Source: Opisthocomus hoazin (Eukaryota > Chordata > Aves > Opisthocomiformes > Opisthocomidae). From it: DNA of 64,000 bases. Below are positions 37,467-48,000 of this stretch, piece by piece. The position numbers and the translations under genes were made by a program. The stretch is taken from contig NC_134454.1 of the NCBI RefSeq assembly GCF_030867145.1, positions 50,527,830-50,591,829 of the forward strand, read 5' to 3'. Every line of letters begins with the position of its first letter. The first letter of the stretch is position 1. The notes under the pieces were generated by a model. That model worked only from the letters and a program-made list of their open reading frames with translations, was not told the origin of the DNA and did no database searches.

Positions 37467-37480
37467 CCCCGCCCCGCCCC
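37467..37480. promoter_or_regulatory. TLE1: Tandem GC boxes (CCCGCCCCGCCCC)
   Basis: Overlapping SP1/KLF-type sites in the upstream half of the CpG island. A further GC box, GGGCGGGGC, lies at 37791-37799. No TATA box is visible nearby. Confidence 0.65.
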
Positions 37481-37513
37481 GTATCACCACGCCCCTCCGC
37501 GCGCCCCACGTTA

Positions 37514-37520
37514 CTTTGAT
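37514..37520 (+). promoter_or_regulatory. TLE1: TCF/LEF-like site CTTTGAT
   Basis: A core TCF/LEF motif in an otherwise GC-dominated promoter region. TLE proteins are recruited by TCF/LEF factors, so a functional site would suggest feedback from Wnt signalling onto TLE1. A single 7-bp match is weak evidence. Confidence 0.35.
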
Positions 37521-37599
37521 TGACGGCTCAGCCTCTCCACCGCTCCTTCCCGCCGACCTTCCCCTCCTCCCCGCGGCTCTGCGCTCTCCGCGCCCTCCT

Positions 37600-37745
37600 A
37601 TTGGCCAGCTGGGAGCGCTCCTGCCACTCCGCCAGAAGCGGGTCCCAGCGAAAGGCTAAGAGGCGGCGGGACTCGGGCACTCGCCATTGGTCCGCGGGGC
37701 CGGGACGCATCACGGCACCACGTTGGTACTGGGGACGGCGATTGG
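37600..37745 (-). promoter_or_regulatory. TLE1: Cluster of three inverted CCAAT boxes
   Basis: ATTGG occurs at 37600-37604 (ctattggcc), 37686-37690 (cattggtcc) and 37741-37745 (gattggac). Each is an inverted CCAAT box of the NF-Y type, and the spacings are 86 and 55 bp. Multiple spaced NF-Y sites with GC boxes and no TATA are typical of CpG-island core promoters, so transcription probably starts shortly downstream, at roughly 37.8-38.1 kb. The exact start cannot be read from the sequence. Confidence 0.6.
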
Positions 37746-38079
37746 ACGGTGGCGGTTCCCCCCCCCCCCCCCAACAACCGCGCGCGGCGTGGGCGGGGCC
37801 GGGCCGCTGGTTAGCTGGCGGAGTGTGAAACCGCGTGCTAATGTAAGCGGCGCGGGCGAGCGCGGAGCGTCCCGCTCGCCCACGGCCGCGCGCCCGTCCC
37901 GCCGAGCGCCTCCCGCGGGGCCGCCCCAGCGCCCCCGGACCCCCGGCCCGGCCCGGCGGGGAAGGGAAGGGAGGCCGGCGGCGAACCCCGCACGCCTCAG
38001 CCGGGGAGAACTTTAATTCCGCGCCCGCGAGGAGCGGCGGGGCAGCGCGGAGGAGGGGGATGGTGCCGGGGTCGCCGCG

Positions 38080-38181
38080 ATGTACCGCGCTCTGCTGAGG
38101 TGCGCAGTGTGCCGATGCCCGCCCGCCCGCCCGGAGGAGGCTGCAGCCGCGGTGCCGCGAGGAGCTCCCCGTCCTATCTAG
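38080..38181 (+). CDS. Candidate upstream ORF, 33 codons
   Basis: ATG at 38080 with G at -3, reading MYRALLRC... and ending at TAG 38179-38181. It overlaps a 12-codon uORF (38060-38098) and a 45-codon uORF (38115-38252) in other frames. It is relevant only if the TLE1 transcript begins upstream of it. The peptide has no recognisable domain, so its role, if any, would be to reduce initiation at the TLE1 start. Confidence 0.25.
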   Translation: MYRALLRCAVCRCPPARPEEAAAAVPRGAPRPI

Positions 38182-38354
38182 CCCCGGCGCGGGCGCTTTC
38201 GTCTTCTCTCCGTTTTCACCGCCGCCCCGACGGGGCCAGCGGGCGTTTCTGAGGAGTTTTGTTTTTCTTTTGTCCGAGGGACCTCTCCGCAACGGACGGA
38301 AGAGCCTTCGCTGCCGGCGTGCTTACCCCTCCTCCGCCCTCCTGCGCTCTGTGC

Positions 38355-38582
38355 ATGTGCGACCGGGGCCGCTCCGACCGGGGCCGGCTGTGCGGAGCCC
38401 CCCCCCGCCCCCTCCTTCCTCCTCCTCCTGCTCCGCTTCCTCCTCCTCCTGCCGCCTGCCTGCTCGCTTCGTCGCCCCGCGTCTCGCCGATGACCTGGAC
38501 CCTCCGCCGACACCCGGGAGCAGCGCGGCCCTCCCCGGAGACTTTCTCTCGCCCTCCCGGCTTGCGACGGTCCCGCCGCTGA
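38355..38582 (+). CDS. Candidate upstream ORF, 75 codons
   Basis: ATG at 38355 in gtgcatgtg context, ending at TGA 38580-38582. It is rich in proline, alanine and arginine with CCTCCT repeats, as expected from GC-rich leader sequence, and has no recognisable domain. If it is in the mature leader it would probably repress translation of TLE1. Confidence 0.2.
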   Translation: MCDRGRSDRGRLCGAPPRPLLPPPPAPLPPPPAACLLASSPRVSPMTWTLRRHPGAARPSPETFSRPPGLRRSRR

Positions 38583-38901
38583 CGCCGCTTCCTCCGGCTG
38601 GATTTCCACACCTCCCCCCCACCTTGGCAAGAGGCAGAAGCGGGGAGAGGACTCGCCTCCGCCCGGGGTTTCCGGCCTCACGGTCGCATCGGGAGCCCGA
38701 GAGAGAGGGGGGGGATTACTCGCTCCCGCGGCGGGGCGGCCGCGACCCCCCGACCCTCGCACCGTCGGGTCCGGCCCGGCCCCGTCCCGCCGCGGCCGGG
38801 CGCCGTGGGCGACGGCCGCAGCGCCGCCGACCGTCCCGATCGCGGCCCGTCCGCCTGCCCCGGGTGCCCCCAGCCCTCCCCCGGAACAGCAGGAGAGAAG
38901 G

Positions 38902-38941
38902 CCGCCGCGGGCGGGGGATGTCCCCGCGGCGGGGACACTGA
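38902..38941 (+). promoter_or_regulatory. TLE1: GC hairpin carrying the last upstream ATG and a 7-codon uORF
   Basis: CCGCCGCGG (38902-38910) pairs perfectly with CCGCGGCGG (38924-38932), and the 13-nt loop contains ATG 38918-38920. The uORF ends at TGA 38939-38941, 114 nt before the TLE1 ATG. A very stable stem with a short uORF this close to the start could control TLE1 translation. The structure is visible; the function is inferred. Confidence 0.4.
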
Positions 38942-39055
38942 GCGGCGCCTCGACCGGCTACTGCCCCCTCGGCGCTCCGGCTGTGAAGCCCGGGCCGGGC
39001 GGGGGGTTCGCCGCGAAGGACCGCGCTTCCAGGGAGCCCCGCCGCAGCCGGAGCC

Positions 39056-39079
39056 ATGTTCCCCCAGAGCCGGCACCCC
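39056..39079 (+). CDS. TLE1: TLE1 coding exon 1
   Basis: Eight codons, MFPQSRHP, ending in phase 0 at donor GTAAGT (39080). ATG context is gccATGt, with G at -3. No in-frame ATG lies between this one and the upstream in-frame TGA at 38984-38986, which fixes the start. Confidence 0.96.
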
Positions 39080-42000
39080 GTAAGTACGGCTCGGGCCGCG
39101 CCGCGCCCCCCCCCGGTCCCTTTCTCGTTTCGTGGGCAACTTATGTGCCCCGGGAGCGAAGGCTGGGGGGGGGGGGGGGTCACCGCAGAGCCGGGCAGCA
39201 TCCCCCTCCCCGCCGGGGCCGGCCGTGCCCCCCGCGGCGGGGGTCGGCGGGGAGGAGCCGGCACGCCCCGCTTTCGGGTAGACGGCGGCGGCGGGAGCGG
39301 GCGGGTCGGGGCCGGAGCGGCTCCCGGAGTGCGGCTGGCCTCGTCCCCCCCCCCCCGCCCCTGCCCCCTGCAGATGAGGGACGGCAAGGTGGGTAACAAG
39401 TGTGTAGCTCCCCGGGCCGGGCCGGGATCTCCGCCCCCCGGCTTCCCTCCGGCCCGGTTGCAGCGGCCGGTGTCCCCCCCCCTTCCTCCCCCCGCGGGGC
39501 GGCCGCGCCGCGCCTGACCGTGCCTCTCTCTGTTCCCGTGCCGGCCGCCTCCGCGCCAGACCCCGCACCAGGCTGCGGGCCAGCCTTTCAAATTCACCAT
39601 CCCGGAGTCGCTGGACCGCATCAAGGAGGAGTTCCAGTTCCTCCAGGCGCAGTACCACAGGTGAGCGCCGGCGCGCCGCCTCGGGGCTGGGCTGGGGGGG
39701 GGGGGCCGGGGGTCGTTGCCCCGTCATCGGCCGGATTGGGGGGGGGGGGGGCTGCACTGAGCGGCGGTGTCCAGGCGGTGGCGTGCGGCGTCGCGGCTGA
39801 GCCCTGCGGCGGGACCCGGCCTGCCCCGCACCGCCGGGACGGGTGCGGGGGGTGCGGAGGCGGAGGCAGCCCGCCGAGCGGGTGGTACGGTCGGAGCTGG
39901 AGCGGTTCGGCGCTCGTACGCGTTTAAAAACAAAACAAAACAAAACCCTAAACAGAATTAAAAAAACCCGCTAGGGATCCTGCGGCGGAGGATTGTTTTT
40001 AAGTACGTCGAGAGACAAGAGCTGCGCTAATTCTGTGGCACAGGACGCGGAGGGGGCGAATTCTCACCCTTGCTCACTTGTGGACTGTGTTAAGTAATAG
40101 AATGCCGGCGTGCGGGGCTTAAGGAGCCGGGAAGCACCGGCTGCGCACGGCAGCGCGGACACAAAGTCGGCGTGGATGCGGTGGAGCCGCGGCGTGCGTG
40201 TCCGATCGCGGTGCGGCCCTTCAGGCGTGCTCACTGCGGTTGTGCTGGCGGCCGAGGTGCCCGCGGAGGTTTGGCGTGTGGGTCCTGCCGTGCGCAGGGC
40301 GGCTGGCGTGCTGGGGCATTCGTCTTCCTTCGTTTTTTTGCTTGCTCCTTAGCTTATTAAAGGCATTTATTACCTTAGAAACGCGATGTAAACTATGAAC
40401 ATTCAATATTGCAGCTGTAAGGTAAAAATGCTGGCTTACACGCTGTTGCCTAGGGTGTTTACTAGTGTCATTAAAAATAACTAGTGTCATTGGAAAAAAA
40501 AAAAAAACAAACCAGTTTGCCAGAGAACAAAGGGAATGTCGAGGCATTTGCCCTCAGTGAAAGCATTCAGAATTTTGCTGTTGTTAGGTGTGAGATATGC
40601 AAGTGCCAAATGCAACTTCTTTTCATTTATGGAAACAAAAATAGAACACAAGCTTGCTGGTAAGTGATAGTCTAAGTTACTGATTTTGAGGCTGTGGGCG
40701 AGATAATATTAGCCAGAGTGTACTTAAGGTTAAGAATTACAGACGTGCTCAGGTTGTAGTTGTAAACGTGAGTGGTGTTACTTGGCAGTAATTTACTAAA
40801 TGTCGTACACAAAGAAATACCTGTATTTTACTACTGAGAAGTACTTTGGAGAAATTCAGATCCTGTTACAGCTTGAGAGTTGTAGCACTTCATCGCAGTT
40901 GTTTGTCAAAGCGTGAAGATTGGATATGTTTGCAGGAGACCCAGAATGTCTCCAGAACCCAGCACCCATGAAGTACCTTTTAAATGTCCCGTTCAGCCTT
41001 TGTATTTAATGTATGAATTAAATCTTTCTCTCTGCGTTTATGTGTTAGCTTAGGAGTTTTTTTAATTAACTGCTTCTGTCAAAATACAAATAAAGCGGGT
41101 AGATGTCAAAACAAATAACATAAGTTACATTGAAGTGTGATCTATTTTGTAGCCTTAAATTGGAATGTGAGAAACTGGCAAGCGAAAAGACAGAAATGCA
41201 GAGGCACTATGTGATGGTAAGTACATTTGTTTTTTCTTTATTTCAGTAAATGTCTCCTAATACAACATAAGCCAGCATAAGAAAATAATGTATGCTCCTT
41301 TATTTGCAGTATTATGAAATGTCGTACGGACTAAACATTGAAATGCACAAACAGGTAAGGCATTTTGTTTTCTAAAACACAAAATCTGCAGTCTTTCTAA
41401 TGTGTTTAAATGTAGCTGTTCTGTTGATGTTTGTGTGATGATATCATGTGTCTCAATCAATAGGCTGATTTGTAGCCATGATTAGTGAACCTTTGCCTAC
41501 CTGCTGTCAAGTGAGATATAGATAAGGTTGAGCGACAAGGCTTTCTTGGTATTGGTCCTGAAAGACGTTGGCAAAAACGGGAAAGGTCTTTGTCTGTGGT
41601 TTCAAAAATACAATTCAGTGCTTTACATGGTTTAATTTTGTTGGCGATAGAGCCTTTGATGTGTAGAACTGGTCTTATGCCTGTGTAGTGTTTGTAGTGG
41701 TAGTTGCTCAAATCCTTGCCGTTTGAAGGTATGAAAAGATTAGTGACTTGGAAAGCTGTAGTTATGACTAAGAGTTTGCAAGTTCCCATAAAATTCACAC
41801 TTATGGCCACTATAATGGTGAATAAAAAGAGTATTGAACTGGAACAAGACACTAAGGACCTCATAAGAGAAGAAAAGCTAAATGATTGCTCAGCCCAGAG
41901 GACCCTCAATTGAGTAGTCATTGTCTGCCAAATAAAGCATTAATGGCAGAGTGTAAGTATTCTGTAGATGTGCTGACATTCACTTTTTCATCAAGATGCT

Positions 42001-45000
42001 GGTACAATAAGTCTTTGAGAAATCGATGGCCTCTTAAAAAAATTATCATTAGATGAAGTTGCACAGTTGGACGCATTTCAAAGTGCAACAATACAATTCT
42101 TTCTTGATGTGTATGTGCTATTTCATCTAAAACTCTTGTTTCCTTAAATTAAAGAGCATGGCTGACCGGCTAGGGAGCAGCGAAGAAATTGATTAGTTCA
42201 GGCTTCAGATCCTCAGTATATTCAAAGACCTTCATTAAGCAAGTGAATTGCAGAGTTGAATTTTGCTTTTGTAACTCAGAACTCTTTCATTTTTGTTTTG
42301 TTTTCCCCTAAAAATACCGTGTTTGATAAGGTGGTATTGTAACTGTGTGATAACTTTCTGTCTGCAAAGCTGTGTAGGTATTCTCTTGGTTTTTAGATAC
42401 GCTTGTTTGAATGCAAAATGCTGGTAAAAGAAAAAATATTACAACCACCTCATTTTTGTTAAGTAAGGCACTAAATAGGTAGACAGAACAAGCAGAACAG
42501 TGTTTGTCTTGGTTCGGTACTGTGGATGCACTAGTCTGCTAGTGTCTTGTGTTTTAGAAGAACGTCAGTTTTCCTGTGGGGTGACTTTTCCAGGCTTTCT
42601 GATCTGGGTATTTCTTCCTTGGATTTTTTTTGCTTTTCTTAAACAACTTCTTGGCACACTGTAATCTGTGAGGAAGCCAATGTCTCTATAGGAGCCTCGT
42701 TTGGTGCAAAATCGATGTTGTTTTCAGAAGATCTTTGAAGGGAACGTATGACTTCAGTAAATGTACTAGGAATTAACTTTGGATAAAATCAATTAAGCCC
42801 ACAAGATTAAAGAGTGTCAGAATGGAGGTTTCCACTTTGACCTTAACATCTGTGTATTGGAAGGGTTTAATGTTCTCTATGTATGGCAACTATAATTACA
42901 TACCCAGTAGGCAGGGATACTTCAGAAGCTTTTAAGATATATGACAGTGTTCTACTTGTGTTGGTTCTAGCCAGTGTATCCTGTTAAGAAGAAGCTTTTG
43001 AAGGCATAAATACATTTCCCTGCATATGAATCCAGATACTATGCTTTTACATGTTAAGTAATTCTAATTTTCGATAAAAGTAGCACCTGCATGTTAAAGG
43101 CTCTTGATTTAGATGCTTGCAGTGAGGATGCCAAACGGTGTTACAGTTCAGTATGTAGGTGGTCTCAGATGACAGGAAACAAAAAAAACTACCAATGACA
43201 TTTTTCTGCATTTCCACCGCTAACGATAAGTTCTGAGGAGGCTTTTGGCAGATAGTAATCATAATTCTTATTAAAACTGGTGATGTCTAGCCCCAAGGGT
43301 GTAGCCAGGCTCAAATTGATGCTTTTTGCTGGCTGATCACCAGCATGGCCTAAGTGCTCATTATGTTGTAGAGAGGGCCTTTGGAGCTCTCATTACGTTT
43401 GACAGGAATTCTCTCTGGGGGGAAACTGGGCATTAGCTAGACTCCTGACAGGCTGAAATTATTCCTGCTTTATGGCTTATAACCAAATGCTAGCAAGGCA
43501 TCATCAGGGGACACGAAAAATTGTCACTTCTGACAACATCTTTGTTACTGAAAAATGCAGTGATGGGGAAACTTTGAACAAGCTTTAACGTTTTTAAGGC
43601 CTGCCTCGTATGTGGGTGCTGCACTCGCTCTGTGTGAAGCCCTTCAGAGTGCTTGGGCTGCTGACTGAAAAAACAAAAAATTACACTGCAACAGTGTTTC
43701 TTTATGCAGTGTGGTGCATAGATCACTGTTAAGGTAGAGTCATTTCAATAAAACCAAGCAGTTGCAGTTTGCCTGTGTATGAAAGGGTGGATTTCTTGTA
43801 CTGATACAGTTGCATCGGCAGTTGCCTCTTCATTTGATTTGGTAATCTATTACTATTTCACTAAAACAAAGTTAGTCAAGACTTGACTGTTGCCATGAAC
43901 ACACTTAATTGAGGTGAACTTTCCATACACAAACAACTATACTGTAGAGCTTTCCACCTGAATATGTTGCATTTGAGTCCAGAAATGGTGATGATAAGGT
44001 TTCTTTCACAACTTCAGCTTTGGCACTTTGCAGTGTTTAATTGCATGACTGTGTGCTTAAATACAGGTACTGCTGCTGCATTTCAACCTGCTGGCTGAAC
44101 AGTGGTCAGAAAGTAATCTTTTTAGCATATTTGTGGCTGGTTTGGGGCTTTTTTAAATCTTGTTTCTATGTGGGGTTTTAAATATTTCTTATTTCTGAGA
44201 ATTTCAAAGGTTAGCTCTCAAGGGGATGTTGTATGTGGATTCTTACAATGTTTGCAGATAATTATTTTAAGGTGAATGGTTACTGATTAAGATTAGTATA
44301 CCTGAAACAAACAAGTACCTGAGGATTAATTTAGGATAGATGCACTTGATTCAGATATAATTTTCGTATGTGTCAAGAAGACAGAATGAAGAAGGATGTT
44401 TTGTGTGGTCTTAAGTTTCTGTTCTGTGTTATACTGTCCGAGTCAGATTTTTCCCATTGTGACATAAGTCGCTGGCAAAGCAGATGCATCCACTGCTAGT
44501 GCGAAGATGTAGAGTTGGTTGGGTGTTAAAAATCCCATTGTACTTAGAGTTGCTGCCCTTGGCTATTAGGGCAGTGCCTCTCTGTTTGCACCAGCTCTGT
44601 CTGTCATCTTCTGTCAGAAGTCAGAAGATAAGGCTTCCTGTGTGTTTAATGCCTAGATTGTTTAGGTGCAAGATTAGCTTTGTTCTGTGGCAGGCAGCCA
44701 AAGAAAGAAAAATTCATCACTGCTGAACCAACTGACAGACTATATAAACTACTACAGTGTGTGGGTTTCTGCTATCCCAATGGTGACAGCTCGGTTTCCC
44801 TCTCTTTGGGTGCGTTATTGTGATCTCTGTGACCTGCCTGGAGGCAGATCTGTCATTCAGTACCTTGCTTCTTGTAGAAGAGTATACAAACTTCCAAACT
44901 GTATTATGTTAACCAATTGTACAGGAGTTAAATGTCTGTCTTAGCCTGGACTGTTTTGTGGAATTATTTCTAATGTTCTACGGCAAAGGACAGAATCTTC

Positions 45001-48000
45001 TACTGATATCTCGTTAGAACATCAGTCTTCAGGAGCTGGTTAAATAGAAGGGAATTAAGGAGCTTAGTTAGCTCTCTACAGTACCTGAGTAGGATGGCTG
45101 TGCTGTTAAAAGGGATTTAAAGATAAATTAATTCTTTTTTCTTTTTTGCTACTTGCATTTTAATTATTGGAATGAAAAACTTCATGGGAATCCTTAAGGT
45201 TTTGGTGATGTGCAGTGAGCATTTCAGGAGCACATTGCCACATGAAACATGCAAAACCTTTTTTTATTTAAAGGAGAAAATGGTAAGGTTGATTGGGACA
45301 CAATATCTTTCACTCAAATACTTGTACTTGTTCTACAAATACTGAGTTTCTAAGTAAGTACAGTTGTATCACCAGTGCAGCCATTTCAACCACAACTATA
45401 GTTGCCAGTTTGAATGGGGAGGAAAGGCTAGAGTAATGACCTCAACTTTCTTGACTTTTGAACCACATACATTCAAGCTCAAGACCAGCATTACTGTGAA
45501 GGAGTTATCTGACAGATTCAGGACATTGTGAAATACATCTCCATGTAGCTTTTAGATAACCGTATTGTCAGATACCATCTATTATGTCAACTCCATATAC
45601 AACTTAATCTGAAAGTATGTCACAGTGTAAACACTGTATGTATGTTAAATACTGCCTGATCATCTCGCTTATTAGACTTGGTCTGCCAGATCTCAGGTTT
45701 GTCACAGAAGAATGGAGGGAGAGAGGAAACATGTTCCTACCAGCTGTGTTGTTAAACTTCCCTTGCACTGATGGAACCTATGTTGCCAAATGTATGTTGA
45801 TGCAGTTTATGAATTGATTCAAGTGAGGGAAAAAAAACTCCTGGTACTTTTTGGGGCAAGGAGAAGAGTAAGGGGGAAGATGCTTTGTGAATGTGCAGTA
45901 CTCCTTCTGTTGTAATAGATTCCAGGGAAAAAGATCTTCTTCCTTCTCCTGGTTGTTGTACCAAATGAAGCTGAGTATGTGAATTGCCTTTCCTCCTACA
46001 CTACTCCAGCACTTACACGTGTGCAGCAAAGCGATGTAACTGCGTTGTTTCTCCAGTACGAAATGGAAGACAGGATCTTCTGGGTTTGATAGTAGGTCAC
46101 CGTTGGCATACAGTAAAAGCCATTAGAAACAGTCTTAGGTTAATTGGCACTTATTGGAACACTGCACAGTACTGTTATTTTAAAAATGGTAACAGCTTTG
46201 AGTAGAACTAATGAGGTTATCCTTCCACTTGAAGTGAGATTTAAGGATATCTAACAGCAATTCTGTCAAACACTACTATTTTTGTCTTTTGCATCACACT
46301 TCGTGATTGGACTCTGGATGTAGCTATTTGAGCAATAGTAGTTGCTCACATCGTTCCTTTCAGAAAAGGGAAAACCCAGCAAATGACAGTGAGAATTCTG
46401 GATTTTTCAGCAGGTATTTGTCAAAACAGCCAGTCTAATGAATCAGTCCTTATGATCACTCATAGGCCATGGCTTTTAAAGTACTTGCAAGTTGGTCCCA
46501 TGTTCAACCTGAACTTGCAACTGGTGCTTTTGCAAGTATAGAATTTTCATCTTAAGTATTTAGTGGAGCTAATCTGGGCAACACTTTCCAGTGGTTTACC
46601 TGCCATCATTGTGAAGAATTTTTTCCTTCACTAACTGGGATTTTGGCTTTCTGCACTGGTGACCATTACCTGCCTTTTGTCCTTCTGCTGTGCACCTCTG
46701 AGAAGAGTCTGGCTTAGTCTTCTCCATAATCACGTCTTTGTCAGCCATCAGATCTCCTGTCCCATTAATCCTCCTCTTCTTGAAACTAAACAAGACTAAC
46801 TTCTTCCTGGTATATTGTGTGCTCTGATTCCCTGATCATCTTACTGGTTTCACTTGGTGACTTGCTTCAGTTTGGCAACATTTTCCTTCTTGCCAAACAA
46901 GGGGAACAAAAAGGGGAACAATTTATTTTACTCAACCAGCTAGTTAACAGTCATACTAGTGCATCCTAGTACAAGGTGTAGCCTTCATCAATGCAAGGGT
47001 ATGGTATGGGGTTGATGCATGTTTAACTTGTACTCCAGGACACCTGTGCCCTCTGCTTGCTACTGTGTTTCCACTCTGGCTGTGCTGTTGTGGGAAAGAA
47101 ATTGTCCCAGCTGCAGGATAAAAGAAACAACCTTCGTTTGCTTTGAAACTGGATTTCACTAGCCTTATTTCATGGCCCCTAGTTTTCAGAACAGACAAGT
47201 CGTTGATGCCTAGCTGCTTTCTCAGTGCACTCAAATTTTTGTTTTCTATTGTAACCTACCTGTGTCGACTCTTTTTCAGGTTGGGCAATCTCATCCTACA
47301 CAATTGTTCAGCTTTCTTTGGTCATCTTCCTTGCTTTTTCCTCAACCGTTTTATTTTTTAAGGCAGCCTGTTGAAATAAGGGGACTAGAACTACATGCAG
47401 TTCTTGGGGTGCAATTTATATTATCACATAATTCTGTTTTCTGGAAGTTGTTATTTTTCTTTCCCTTTTTTTTTCTTTATAGTGAAGTTCCTAATATCTG
47501 ATTTCTCTTTTGGCTGCTATGAAATGCTAAACTGCTGGGGTCATCTGTCACATTTGAGTTTTTGCTCATGAATTATGATTGTAAACTCAGGAGTCATCAC
47601 TTTATGTTGAGGCTAGGGATAGCTACTCCTAGTGTGTGTAAACTTGGTTTATATACGATTCTTTTTATTGCTTGCCTAGAGTTGTAAGGTCTCTTTGCAG
47701 TTCTTCAGCCATTGTTTTTACTTTGAATGAATTCTCTTACAGCACAAGCTTGCTTACTCACTGCTTACTGTCTTTTCCAGGCTGTACTGCTGAACATATT
47801 CATAAGATAAAATTCACAGATTGCAGGAGAGGCCCTTATGAAACTCCACCAGTGACCTGTTCATGGCATAGTGCTGGAGATGACTGCAGACTAGATTAGA
47901 GCTTGCTGAAATTGAGTTTATTCTTAACTGAACTCCTGTTTAAATCTGACTAGGTTTAAAAATCAGTTATTTCCTGAGGTTATTTCTTTTGAAAGAAGGC

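Larger units (their letters stand above)
37800..39055 (+). promoter_or_regulatory. TLE1: Probable TLE1 5' leader region (extent uncertain)
   Basis: GC-rich sequence between the CCAAT/GC-box cluster and the TLE1 ATG. If transcription starts near 37.8-38.1 kb, the mRNA would carry a leader of about 1 kb. It contains several upstream ATGs: 38060 (12 codons), 38080 (33 codons), 38115 (45 codons), 38355 (75 codons) and 38918 (7 codons). None is in frame with TLE1 without a stop. A TGA at 38984-38986, in frame with the TLE1 ATG, shows that translation cannot begin upstream in that frame. Confidence 0.5.
36950..40350. promoter_or_regulatory. TLE1: CpG island covering TLE1 promoter, leader and exons 1-2
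   Basis: Base composition shifts abruptly from AT-rich flanks to very GC-rich sequence with abundant CpG over about 3.4 kb. There are long C or G homopolymers near 37757-37772, 39167-39179, 39347-39358 and 39737-39750. Housekeeping and developmental genes typically start in such islands. Long open frames on both strands here (up to 421 codons at 38678-39943 on the minus strand) follow from high GC content, in which stop codons are scarce, and are not called as genes. The island's length suggests a broad start-site region and possible divergent transcription. Confidence 0.9.

Noticed and set aside
37818-37832. RBPJ (Notch) site in the promoter
   Set aside because: GTGTGAAA is a poor match to the YGTGGGAA consensus.
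37195-38292. Other long open frames on both strands in the CpG island, up to 254 codons
   Set aside because: Same GC-driven effect: several frames are open at once and none has domain content.
38805-39083. Upstream frame overlapping the TLE1 start
   Set aside because: Its apparent start is GTG, not ATG, and its stop lies in intron 1, so it is not a credible uORF.
38678-39943. 421-codon minus-strand open frame across the TLE1 exon 1-2 region
   Set aside because: It lies in a CpG island where stop codons are scarce, is rich in Pro, Arg, Gly and Ala, runs antisense to real exons and resembles no known protein.
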